From NCBI GenBank assembly GCA_009746045.1, contig RPFO01000076.1, positions 2,676,420 to 2,740,419 of the forward strand: 64,000 nucleotides of DNA, given 5' to 3'. The position numbers were made by a program, and so were the translations under genes. The notes below the pieces were generated by a model. That model did not search any database, was not told the DNA's origin, and saw only the letters and a program-made list of their open reading frames with translations. Below are positions 10,160-20,537 of the stretch, piece by piece. This DNA comes from Mesostigma viride (taxonomy: Eukaryota > Streptophyta > Mesostigmatophyceae > Mesostigmatales > Mesostigmataceae). Position 1 is the first letter of the stretch; every line of letters begins with the position of its first letter.

Positions 10160-10680
10160 ATGCTCGCGACTTCCGCATTCCAACACCCGACGGTCCGTCG
10201 TCTCCGCGCCTGTCCCCACGGGCGCGTGCCGTGGTGGACGTGCGCCCACTGCGTGTACCGCACCGAACCGGATCCCCCTTGCGACCCGGCCCCAAAGTCG
10301 AAGAAGAGCGGCTGCGTCCACGGGCGCAGCAAGAGGAGGTGTCAGGTGTGCACCCCCTCCTCCTACTGTCCGTGCGGGAGGTTCAAGTACAGCTGCCACG
10401 CGTGCAAGGGCTCCGCCTTGTGCGAACACGACAAACAACGATCCCGGTGCGCGAATGTAAAGAGAAACGGACCGGCGGGAGCCAGATTTGCGCGCACCTC
10501 CGCCTGCGAGGCGAGTGCAGAGACTGTCGTCTACTCGGAGAAGGGGGCGGGGACTGTGCGAGTGCGACCCCCCCAGGCGGCGCCGGCATTGCAAGGCCTG
10601 TCGCTCGCGAAACGAAACGCGCGACCGTGGTGTCGACGCAAAACAAGATGTGCATGAGTTGCCGAGGGCGAATAAGGATG
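10160..10680 (+). CDS. Cys/His-repeat protein (CxHGxxKxxCxxC type)
   Basis: ATG at 10160. Repeated units of the form C-x-H-G-x-x-K/R-x-x-C-x-x-C are visible: CPHGRVPWWTCAHC, CVHGRSKRRCQVC, CPCGRFKYSCHAC, CEHDKQRSRC. After about 10460 similar units continue in the other two frames (CAHLRLRGECRDC; CECDPPRRRRHCKAC), implying two frameshifts near the 3' end. Each unit could hold one zinc ion, and the protein is a likely nucleic-acid or protein binder. Such repeats occur in algal and large-virus proteins of unknown role. An AATAAA follows at 10689. It is not the EsV-1-7 motif, whose spacing differs. Confidence 0.55.
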
Positions 10681-10688
10681 CAAATGAT

Positions 10689-10701
10689 AATAAAGTTTAT
10701 T
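10689..10701. promoter_or_regulatory. shared bidirectional poly(A) signal
   Basis: AATAAAGTTTATT is a perfect palindrome giving AATAAA on both strands between two convergent genes (ending near 10680 plus and 10839 minus). Confidence 0.6.
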
Positions 10702-10838
10702 TCCCAATACCGACTCAACATCCATGCAATGAGGATCGTGCCCACTAGGTCCACAACCGCTACGTCTAAGATCCTGTACGCGTGCGCGCCCTCTCGGGGC
10801 GCTCCGAACACGTCTTTCCACTCGCAAAGCCATTCGTA

Positions 10839-11947
10839 CTATAGAGCCCGAGGATTATCCGCGAGCCGCACCCCTTTCACCCAATCGGCTTTGACGCCCT
10901 TGATCTTCTTGTCGGAAACGAACTCGATCCCGCTGGGCTCGAAGATGGCGCGCAGGTCCTCGACGGTCGTCCTTCCCTTCCCGGCGTGCCACAGCGGGTC
11001 CCCCAGAAACTGGCCGAGGTAGGCCTTGCGAAAATCCTTCACTTTGGTGTACCCGTCCTTGCACAGGACGACGAGGGGCGCCAAGAACGCCTCCGCGTTC
11101 TCGAGGGTGGGCACGGCCGCGGGCACCGCTTCCGACGCGCGCTCGGGACGGCGGGGTCGGACGGTCGGCGCATCCTCGTCCTCGAACGTGCGCAGGGAGT
11201 CCCAGGGTGGCCAACGAGCCCTCTCGTGGAAGAAGTCCATCCGCCCGCGCTTGAAGTTCGGGTTCATGTCCCACACCTTGTCACTGAGTCTGCGGCGATG
11301 CTCGAGCATCCACCTCTTGACTTCCCGCGGCACCCGCGCCTTCTTCTGCGCCATGACGAGGAAGAGCGCGTGCAAGTGGCAGGTCTTGTACTTCTCCTCG
11401 GTGCCGAGATTCTCGACGCCTGTCCTGTCCAGCCTGTCGATGATCTCGTTGGTGAGCTCGTCCTTCACGCCGTCGCCCGCATACTTCATGAGCGCGCCCG
11501 CCACCATCCCGACACGCGTGCGGCCCTTGAAGACCGCGAAATCCGACAGGTCGAGGTCCGACATCACTCCGTTGGACACGACCCCGCGGTTGTCGTTGAC
11601 GAAGAAACCGGTGGTCCGCTTCGTCCCGAGCCCACCGCCGCACGAGTACCCGTGCCGCTCGAAGAGCGCGTTCCAGAACCGCTTGTCCTGTTGAACCGCG
11701 CCTCGTGGTCGTACCTGTCCCCCCCCTTGTCCTCCATGAAATCGGAGAACGCCTCGAACACGCGCGCGGTCTTGGCCGTGTGCTCCGGCCCCTTGACGAC
11801 GCGGTCCGTTCTCGAGGAACTCGTGAAAGAGCCGCGCCAGACGCGTCTCCTCGTCCGTGAGAGATCGGTTTTAAGCGGCTCGTCGAGGGCCCGCAGCAGC
11901 TCGTCGACGCGCGCGCGGTCATCCTCGGATGACCAGTCGGTCGCCAT
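10839..11947 (-). pseudogene. virus-block protein with possible winged-helix segments, frameshifted
   Basis: ATG at 11947 (MATDWSSEDDRARVDELLRA). Coding character passes through three frames, with changes near 11860, in the C8 run near 11715, and near 11695. From 11579 to the stop at 10839 the frame is clean. Both the N-terminal part (FWNALFERHGYSCGG) and the C-terminal part (YTKVKDFRKAYLGQF, then VKGVRL) resemble the winged-helix C-terminal region found in D5-type primase-helicases and related viral proteins, but no Walker motif is present. About 350 residues. Assignment to that family is inference from pattern only. Confidence 0.45.
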
Positions 11948-12308
11948 GTCGCTCGACGACGCGTGTCGGCTCGTCGCACTCATCCTGCTCGAAGGCGGAC
12001 CCGACTCTCTTGATGGAGGAGGCGAGGAGGAGGATACGCCCCGCGACCTGCTCCGGAAACACCGACGACTTGAGAGCGATCTTCTCGATGGCCTCGTCCG
12101 CTGCCTCGACGCAGACTTCCAACACGTCCTTCCAGTCGCCTTCCGGAAACTTTTGCTTGCGAATAATTTGGCCGGCGATGACGACGTTCTTGCCCACGCA
12201 GTACTCGGCTATCTCGTCCTCGTCGACGGACACTCGCTCCAGAACGATTTCGTCGCACGCGGACAGGTGGCGGGTGTAGAAGTCGACGAGTCGCAGCGCA
12301 CGTTCCAT
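11921..12308 (-). CDS. intact small virus-block protein, unknown
   Basis: ATG at 12308 (MERALRLVDFYTRHLSACDE); the frame also opens upstream from a TTG. About 129 residues, uninterrupted, mixed alpha/beta and acidic overall. A TATAAAT lies about 10-15 bases before the ATG, close for a TATA box and more like a late viral promoter. Its 3' end overlaps the start of the next minus-strand gene by about 27 bases. No family recognised. Confidence 0.5.
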
Positions 12309-12385
12309 CCACGACAAATTTATAGTATAGTGTATGTTCGATATTCGATGCGCGGAGGCCTCGCGAGGAGGCGAGACCGGGCTTT

Positions 12386-13092
12386 ATGGAGTCCGGAATC
12401 GTGTCGGCTCGAACCACGACGACATCCCGCGCGCCCGCGCAGGACCGACACGTCGCGATCCCGTCCGTCCGCATGATGGACGGCTCGGATCGCACGGACC
12501 GCGTGCGAACGGTCGAGTGCGGATCGGCTCCTTGGAACAACTGTTTCTACCGCAGCGTCCTTGCGAGCCTGTACCCCGAGAGGTACCCCGCCCCGTCCAC
12601 GAACGAACGGCTGTCCGTCGACGGATCCGATCTGCGCCGACGAGCGACCCGCGAACTGGCGAAGGATCCGCACCTCTTGCGACTGGGGTTGTCGTCTTCC
12701 GACCGGCCGCGCACCGCGCAAGAGTACCTGCAAGCGCACTGGGACCGCGAGATGGCGGACTCGCCGCAGATCGAGGCGACGGCGCGCGCGTTGCGTTCGC
12801 GGATCCTGGTCTACAACGACTACGGCCGCGGGGGACGTGCGCTGCACGAGTTCGGACGGCGGTACGCCGGCGGACCGGCGCGCGTCTACTACTACTTCGA
12901 CCGCCTCGGAGGGCCGGACCAGTCGGGCCACTACCAGATGGCGCTGGCGCCTCGCCCCCTCCCGCCGCGGTCAAACCGAAACGCGGACTGCTTACGACGC
13001 TGGGCACTCTGTTCGTGGACACGGACGGTGATCGCGATTACGAAGGACTACGCGAAAGTTTCAGCACAGGACTCATGTTTCGTGGGTTGTAA
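12386..13092 (+). CDS. OTU-like cysteine protease, catalytic Asp not conserved
   Basis: ATG at 12386. An OTU core spans residues about 47-195: CGSAPWNNCFYRSVLASLY carries the presumed nucleophile Cys, a middle helix QIEATARALRSRILVYNDYG follows, and GHYQMAL holds the presumed catalytic His. In typical OTU enzymes the Cys is preceded by D-G-N; here it is W-N-N, so the supporting Asp is missing. OTU enzymes remove ubiquitin or related modifiers, and large viruses use them against host defences. A frame change in the C5 run near 12957 switches to a better C-terminus ending at 13092. Activity uncertain. Confidence 0.6.
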
Positions 13093-13104
13093 ACGCATCT
13101 TTAT

Positions 13105-13776
13105 TCATTCATGAACAAGCCCCGTTTCCGCATACTCGTGCACGTGTTCCCGGTCCAGTTCGAACCACCACCCCATATCCCACACGGGCGAAGACGGAGG
13201 GTCGCGGCCCTCGCGCCTGAACTTGGCGGTCAGGACGTTGTAACACTTGACCACGAACGAGTAGGACCGGTTCGCGAAGTTCTTGTTCGACGGCCCAGAC
13301 AATCGTACAGCCGGTCCCGTATCCTGGCCATCTCCGATCGACTGACCCGCTTTCCGCGCCGGGCCAGCCCGTCGTGGATCTTTCCCCACAGGATCCAAAG
13401 CTTCTCCTCCTTCCTCCCCCTGGGCGTTTCGAGGGCGTCCACGCACTCCCGGTATCGCGCGGGAGACAGGACCTTCAGGACGGCCTCCAGTTGCTCGTCC
13501 TCGCGGCCGTCGAACCGGCGACGGTCGCCGTCACTCTTTTGGCGGTACTTGAGTTCCGCGCGCACCTCCCTTTCGAGCGTCTTCGCGGGATTGATCTCCC
13601 AGTAGATCTCGTCCATCTCGGGACAGACCCCGTGCCCGGTGGGCCAACTGCGGTCCAAGATGATGCGTAAGGCCAGAGGGGGCAGCGCCTGGAACATGAC
13701 GCTCGGCGGACGCGGGTAGAAACGGGAGCGAACGTTGTCCACTCGGTGGCAGGCTCCCACCCGCGGGCTCGGCCAT
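13105..13776 (-). CDS. conserved-looking virus-block protein, unknown (frameshifted)
   Basis: ATG at 13776 (MAEPAGG), with a frame change near 13755. A long clean stretch follows (FQALPPLALRIILDRSWPTG; GVCPEMDEIYWEIN; RGRKEEKLWILWGKIHDGLA), and a second change near 13290 leads into NKNFANRSYSFVVKCYNVLT and a Trp-rich end. About 220 residues. The dense pattern of Trp, Arg and Asp suggests a folded, conserved protein. I considered viral late transcription factor 3 and rejected it because no paired-Cys knuckle is present. An AATAAA directly follows the stop at 13105. Confidence 0.5.
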
Positions 13777-13851
13777 GCTCGTTAGCGTGGTGGAGGGGCG
13801 CGACGTGGAGACGGACTTTATACGATCCCGTGAAACGACACGATCGATCGA

Positions 13852-14139
13852 TCACTTGCCTTTCTTTGCCTCCTCCTGCGTGGGCGCGCCCGTCTGTCCC
13901 GGGAATCGGGACAGCCACGACAGACGGACCGCGTCGGCCACCGTCGCCGGAGCGGACGGGATGCCCGTCGCCATGTCGTCGTACTTGCGCTTGGTTTCCT
14001 TCGTCCTGGCGACGTGCATCCCGCAACTTCTCGCCACGTGGCGAACACCGCGAGCATGGATCGCGCACGTCTTCCTCCCCGGCCTGGCTTCGTTCTTGCA
14101 GCGCCCGCCGTGCGTCACCGTCTTCCTCTTACACTTCAT
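13852..14139 (-). CDS. small zinc-binding protein (DUF5763-like motif)
   Basis: 95 codons from the ATG at 14139. The N-terminus is C-K-R-K-T-x-x-G-G-R-C-K-N-x-x-x-x-G-x-x-x-C-x-x-H, a four-ligand Cys3His site matching the short CxxxTxxGxxC...CxxH motif of DUF5763-type proteins in phages and large viruses. A second Cys/His pair follows (SCGMH). The start overlaps the stop of the upstream giant gene as ATGA (14136-14139), so the two are tightly coupled. No frame breaks. Function unknown. Confidence 0.55.
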   Translation of the reverse strand: MKCKRKTVTHGGRCKNEARPGRKTCAIHARGVRHVARSCGMHVARTKETKRKYDDMATGIPSAPATVADAVRLSWLSRFPGQTGAPTQEEAKKGK

Positions 14140-17100
14140 CGTCCGTACAACGAGTTCAGAAAAAAACGCTGGGAGGGAACAGGGACGTTCGCGGCGAAGG
14201 CGGGACGCGCCTGGACGGGCGGCCACGGATACCTGGCGACGGCGCTCTGTGCTGCCGGGAACGCGTGGACGGGCGGGTCGAGCGGAACGCGGCGGTCGAC
14301 GCGAACGCGGGACGGGACGGGATGTAGGCGGGTCCCGGCGCCGGCACGGGTACCGCGGTATTGCGTTTTGCGCGACGGGGTGGGGAGGGGCCGTCCGCGG
14401 TCGTGCGGGGCGCTCAGGGCGTCCGCGAACCGCTGGAGAGCGTACGCTCGCTGGGCCAACACATGGTGCGATTGCGCCGACATGGGCATGGAACGGGACG
14501 CCGCCTGATGGACGGGGTGCCGTTCGGACGGCAACTCAAACGTCGTGAGCAATGCCTCGAAACGGTTCCCGTCGAAATATACGCAATATGGATCGCCCGT
14601 CCTTTTCCCCCGGAATGCTCTGTACGTACGCACATCGGCGAATGTTGTTTCAGACGGAGGCACGCGATGAGATTCCGGTCTCTTACTGACGACAACGATG
14701 TCGTTCTTGAGGTAGCGGGCCGTGATCGCGATCACCTCCGCACTCGCCCCCTTACTCGTCGGGATTGCCAATCTGCTTATAATATCTGTTTTTTTCCCCG
14801 GATCGAAACCCAACTCACTCTGCGCGATTTTCAAATACCCACCCAGTTGTTGTCCCAGTTTCCTCTTTAACTCTTCCACTCTGGGCCTCAGACCACTGGC
14901 TTTCATCTGTTGTTTCGCCCGGAACGCCTTGATCACGAATATCGCGTTGTAAAAACTGTCTGCGCCTTCCAAAGCGCTCCGCCTGTACAGAATCCGGTCG
15001 TTTTCGGTATTCGGGATCTTCATCGTGAAAGGTCTGTCGACCCTATCGGAATACTTCGGATTGTAGATCCGCGGCGCATCAAGAGGCAACAACCTTGCCG
15101 GAGGCATCGAAACAACGGCGTGGAGATTATCAGAATCCTCGCCCCGACGTTCGGTATCGTCGACGACGGGATTGTCACCGTCCAGCACGTTACTTCCATA
15201 CTCGTTGACGCCGAGACCGGAAGGACCCCCGCGCGCGTTCCCTGCCATCGCACGCGCAACAGCTGTATTCAGGTCCAGCGACCTGGCGACCTCACCCTCC
15301 TCCCTCTCAGACGAGGGCGTCGTCCTTGTCGCCGGAGACCCTTCCACCTGTTCTTTACCCCGCGCGGCGGCCTGACGCGCCGACCGCCGGACCCCAGGGG
15401 ATGGTGTATTGCCCCCCCCGTGGGAGGGGTCGGACGAGGGGGGTATTGCCCCCCCCGCGAGTGGGGCGGGCGACGCGGGAGGGCGGGGCGTACTGCCCCC
15501 GCCAGCGGGGAGAGGGCCGGGCGACGCGGGAGGGCGGGGCGTACTGCCCCGCCAGCGGGGAGAGGACGACGCGCGAGAAGGTGTCTTCCCCCCGCCAGCG
15601 GGGGAAGGGGAGACGGGGCTCGCGGCGGCGGTCCGAGAAGAACTTCTCGTCTGGACACCCTGCGAAAACCCAGGAAGAATACCCGCCCCCTCGTTCACAA
15701 TACCCACCTCTTTCTCAACCGCTTCTACGGCCTCATTGTACGCGACCATCATGGATTCCCTCGCTTCTTCGATCGCATCTCGGTCATCGGGAGTATTATC
15801 GACCTTATCCAATACACCGTCACATGCTACTATAAGGTTATGGGACTTGTCGGCGCTATAGCCACCGGGAAGGTTATGTGTGCGCATATACTCCATGTTT
15901 TGATACCCTGACGGCACAGCATCCACCTTTTTATCGAGATCCTCCAGAATATCATGCGCTCGTTCTACGAAATTACGATCTTTTATCGTCTTTTTGGTCG
16001 CCTCCACCGCATCTTTTTGCAACTCTCGCAATTCACGGAAATAAGTCAACCACGTACTCGTGGAAGGAGCAGGCAAGGTATCGGGGCGCGGGGGAGTGGG
16101 AATCAAGGTCACGGGCTCGTTTACTAAATGCAGCTCCCTCGTCACCGTTTGATCGGCCTCACGACACAAGATCCTCATCGCTTGACTAGCCTTCGCGATC
16201 TCAACCACGTTAAGCAATGCACTGCCCAACAAGTTTAGGACATAGTCGCAGGCATCCGCGAGAACACTGGACTTCTCGACGCTGTCCGACACAGGTTCGG
16301 AACGGAAACCCTCCAAATTCGGATGTAACGGCGGCGCGGATCTCGCTTTCGTACGAAGAGCACTTACGGCACGTTTTGCCTCCGTCATGTACGTTCGATT
16401 TCCCTTCGCTTGTTCCGTCATATCGACCGCTTTGTTCATAGCGCCTCGCAATTCCGTGAGGTACTCCGTCCACGATTGTTCGGTTCGAGGACCCGACTCG
16501 GCCGTGCTATCACCGGTTCCCTCCTCGCCCCCTCCCGTGGATTGCCGTTTCCCCGACCCCTCCAAACGCGCGCCCGACCCTCCGGCCCCAGAACCGGCGT
16601 CCGATACGGCATCTGACATCGCAGAACGTCGCGCGGGAGAAGGACCCACCGCCATGCGCGCCAAAGTGTCCGCCACCTTCATGTCCAAGGGCGACACCCC
16701 GCGCGCGTCCCTCCACCCTTCGGACCCCCATATCCGGCGGACGTAGTTTTACGCGGGTCGGATGTCCGTCCATCACTGGGTGCAACAACATCTGACGACG
16801 AGGGCCTGTCCGGCGCGCGCGCCGAGAGGCTCGTCAGGGCCTGTAGAACATCCTCCTCTTCCTCGTCCGGATAGGGATTGAGTCTAGAAGGACCCGAGGG
16901 GGCAACAACTTCCTTGCCCTTGTATTGCGGACCCCTGCCCTGCACTGACTGTTCCAACCGAGCCCTCGCGGCCTTAAGTTCCTCTTTCTTGCGTTCGAGC
17001 TTTTGTATTGCGTCATACCGACGTCTAATCCTGTCTTCCAATTTTAGTGGGTGGTCGGCCCTTTGGACGGAATCCTCCCACTCCCACACGAGCTCCTGCA

Positions 17101-18738
17101 GTCGTTCAACTTCTTCTTCCAATTTTAATATAGACTTGCCACTCGCGGCCCCTGTATTCACCTCCCCGTCGCCCCTACCGTCGTCCCTGTCCAGGCCGCC
17201 CGAATAAGCGCCGCCGCCTATGTCCTCACTCCTCGCGGCAGCGCTCGCCGATCGCGTCACAGGACCGTCGGCGCGAGGGGGCACTGCAGGACCCTGCGAA
17301 GACGTCGGCGACTGGTTGTATCGCACCCGATACGCCGCACTCTTCTCACCAAGCTCCTTCTCAATCATCTCCCTTGCCAAATTCAAAAGCGCTACCCTCC
17401 TGCCCTGCTTCTCGCGCTGTGCATTCGCGATATCGGTCGCGTTTTTGGCCAACTTGCTATTTAACACGCGAATCTCGTCCAAATCTCTCTTCTTCGCGCG
17501 TTCACTGCCCGCAGGCGCGTCCGGTCTAGGGTCGCCCCACCTCTTTTGGAATTGCGTCCTCATACGCTGGAGTTGACTCTCTACCTTTTGCGCCTTTGCA
17601 CGCAACGCAACGGCCTCTTCGGGCATCTCGTTGTTCTCAAACTCGACTGCCAACTCCATGTAACGGCCCCGCTCGTCTTCCTTTTGGCGGATCGCGTCCC
17701 AATCGTATATTTTGGATCTGTTATTAGTCGCGTCGGCGGTCGACCGCGTGACTCGACGCGAAGGTACCGCGGCGACGGGTGGGGCCGAGGGCCCGGCGCC
17801 GGAAGCAAATTTGCTAGGACGAAAATATTTATCATAATCCTCGAAAAAAAGAGTCCGGTTCTTCGGAATCTCTTTCGCGTCGGCGGGCTGTAAGTCGTCT
17901 GCCAACGGTTTCCTTTCTCTCGGACCGACCCAATACAACCGCCCAGAATATTTTTCCCTCAACAAAACCAGATTTCCGTTCTTGGACCCGATGGCAGGAG
18001 GTCGTTGTCTGTTGGCCGTCGCGACGGTAGTCGTACGCGTGCCTCGACGCGAAGGTGGCGCTGGAGTGCCCGCCGCGACGGCCGGCTGATTGGACGGTGG
18101 TGCGGCGCGGGCAGAGGTGCCTGGGGCGTTCGTTGGGCGAGAGGGTCCCGCCGCCGCCCCCCCGCCGTCGTTGCCACATCCGCTGCGTCACGCGATCCAC
18201 GGGCAGGCGCCTCCTCGTGCCAATTCCTTCGATACACAAGCCTAGCCTGTCCGAGCCATTCTTTGACAGCTTTGAGCAATTTTTTTTTGTACAACATCGC
18301 CTCCCGCGGCAACCCACTCACAATCTCTCCTGTCCACCTATCGATATCATCCTCTGCCTTATGAATATTGTCCATCGCGTCCTTCTTATAATTCGCCAGT
18401 TCCGCCGCCGTCATACCGCTCCCCTTTATCATCTGCTTCCGGCTCCTCTGACCGTCCGCCTCCTCCTCCGCCTCCTCGACCGTGTCCTTCGTGTAGTACC
18501 CCCATCGCCGCAACTGCGACTTGGCCTGGCATTGGGAGTACGTCCCGATATTTCCGCCGTGCCCGCCGCAATACGGTTTCCCTGTCGCGGCACCGGACGG
18601 TAACGGCGGACGTCGCTCGTTTTCACCAAGTTTGATCTCATGACGGCCATACATTCGAAACTGGCGCCGCCCCTTACAATACCCCTGATCCGCGCCGGTA
18701 CGCAAGTCTCGGAATCCGCAATAGGTATTCTCCGTCAT
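14136..18738 (-). CDS. giant protein: N-terminal Cys-rich, coiled coils, degenerate OTU C-terminus
   Basis: Three minus-strand open stretches (18738-17959, 17965-16679, 16697-14136) read as one gene of about 1500 codons, with frame changes in the C run near 18160 and the A4 run near 16750. The N-terminus is Cys/His-rich (CGFRDLRTGADQGYC, KPYCGGHGG). The middle is charged coiled coil and Pro/Gly/Ser low complexity. Near the C-terminus an OTU-like core is visible: ADSFYNAIF where the nucleophile Cys would be (here Ser), ASAEVIAITARYLKNDIVVV as the middle helix-strand, and CVYFDGNRFEALL where the catalytic His is expected (here Arg). The fold therefore looks preserved but catalytically dead. TATATC lies just before the ATG. 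A virion or scaffold role is only a guess. Confidence 0.5.
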
Positions 18739-18852
18739 GATATACTACACCCTACGAAAAAGGTTTTCCAACAATACATTCGCGTGCATGAGGATGTGAG
18801 GAAACTTGATTCATTCCAAATATAGGTTTACATGTACATGATTACAACTCTT

Positions 18853-19859
18853 CTACTGTGAGGAAACGTCCCACTTGTGGGGGCACCGCGGCGTCACCCC
18901 CCGGCTCCCCTTGTGGAAGACCGGGCCTACGTGCTTGATGCACAAGTCCACACCCCCACGCAAGAACGCAAACTTCTGGCACTCGTGCGCCGTCTCGGAG
19001 CACGCCTTGGAACAGAACACGGCGTCCCGGCACTCGCCGCACGCGTGCCACTGCGCGCTACCCTCTCCTACCGTCTTGGCGCACCCCTTTCCCATGCACT
19101 GGAGGGGGAGAGGGAGTCTCGTAACGGGCACCCAGGGCCGCAGCGCGGGCGACAGGCGGAACTTCTGTTTCCACTCGCTGGCGAGAGCCTTGGTGAAAAT
19201 CCCGCCGTACCATGACTTCTGGCATCCGTCACGGCCGGACATGTCGCTGAAACAGGCGGCGATCATGATTTCGGTGTCCCTGTTGTACTGCATCGCCTGC
19301 CAGTAGGTGAAGAAGCAGCGGTCCTTCAACTCCTCGGCGGTGACCCAGTCAACCACGACTTGTCGCGACGCCTGCGAGACGTGGCGGACACGGATCAGAG
19401 CGCACCGCGGCCATACCGCGCGTCCCACTCCTTGCACTTGTCAAGCAGGACGTCATAATGACCGCACAGGTGCTCGAACACTCTGGACAGGGCGACTTGC
19501 TGCAAGCCGACGGCGGAATCCCTCTTGAGGTCCGCCATCTTCTCCTCTTCGGTGCGCAAGGCGCCCTCCGCAAGCCAGCCGTTGAGTCGCTTGCGAGCGG
19601 CGATCACCTCGTCGGCGGTGGCGGGGACTTCGCCTCGCGAGACCTTCATGTCGTCGGCGACGGAGGCTGCCTTGTCGACGACTTGTTGGGAGCACTGCAG
19701 TGTGCGCACCTTTTTGATGGGATATGGCTGCCCAGGCCTTTCCTCCTTGCGCTTGCAGGAAACGATGGGAACTTTGGGCATGCCGTCGGTATTCGGCATT
19801 CCGGCGAGCGCTTGAATGGGCGACATCGCGACGAAGACGGGGTTCTTGTATTTTCCCAT
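18853..19859 (-). CDS. MYND zinc-finger protein (one frameshift)
   Basis: ATG at 19859 (MGKYKNPVFVAM). The open frame runs to about 19400, where a frame change leads into a second frame ending at 18853. The C-terminal third has a MYND finger: CMGKGCAKT, then CGECRDAVFCSKAC and HECQKF. MYND fingers bind proline-rich partner proteins, often in transcriptional control. The promoter has TATAAG (19940-19945, minus strand) and two inverted CCAAT boxes (ATTGGCGG near 19974, ATTGGCT near 19999), shared with the divergent gene at 20538. Confidence 0.65.
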
Positions 19860-19871
19860 GACGGTGGACAA

Positions 19872-20537
19872 CGAGAGCGGTGAGGAGCTAGATTGCTAGA
19901 GAGGGAGCTGAGACCACGGTCTTGCGGCCGCCTGCGCTCTTCTTATACCCGCCCGGTCCGACATCTCGCGCCGTGATTGGCGGACGACATCTCACGTTCT
20001 GATTGGCTACCGGCCCGCGCGCCCCGCGCCGCCGCGCGACGTCCCTCGGATCCTTATCCCGACCATCGGTTACGACCCACGGCCGTCGGATCGCGCGCGC
20101 CGGGCGTCCGTTACCTTCTCTGTACACTCTTCCGGAAGACGGATAACGTTTCGCGCGACCGCCGTCCGATCGCAATCCCCGGTCGTCGGTTACGACACCG
20201 TGACCGCCGGATCGCGTCCCGCCGGGCGTCCGTTACCTTATCTATACACCCTTCTGGAAGACGGATAACGTTTCGCGCGCCCGTCGTCCGATCGCAACCC
20301 CTGACCATCGGTTACGCCCGACCGCCGTCGGATCCTACTCCGAGTTCGGTTACGGATAGACTCGCGGTTACACCTGCGCGTGATTGGTGGGTCGGGGCGG
20401 CCCTCCTCCCTCGCACGCGATTGGTCCGTGCGGATGGTCGCGGACTTAAAAGGCGGTGCCCTCTGTCCAAAGGGGTCTTCTCGCCTCAGAACCACTCAAG
20501 TGAGCGAGACTCTGCCCGCGTCTCTCGTCGCCCCGCC
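19872..20537. promoter_or_regulatory. divergent promoter with 122-bp repeats
   Basis: Separates the two divergent zinc-finger genes. It has TATA-like boxes at each side (TATAAG 19940-19945 minus; TTAAAAGG 20446-20453 plus) and four ATTGG (CCAAT) boxes near 19974, 19999, 20380 and 20419. Between them are about 2.4 imperfect copies of a 122-bp unit, recognised by GACGGATAACGTTTCGCGCG at about 20138 and 20260, with CGGTTACG sub-repeats. Confidence 0.6.

Noticed and set aside
10986-12476. 496-codon plus-strand ORF
   Set aside because: High-GC shadow of two minus-strand genes with better protein character.
13105-13776. Viral late transcription factor 3
   Set aside because: No Cys knuckle or other diagnostic motif visible.
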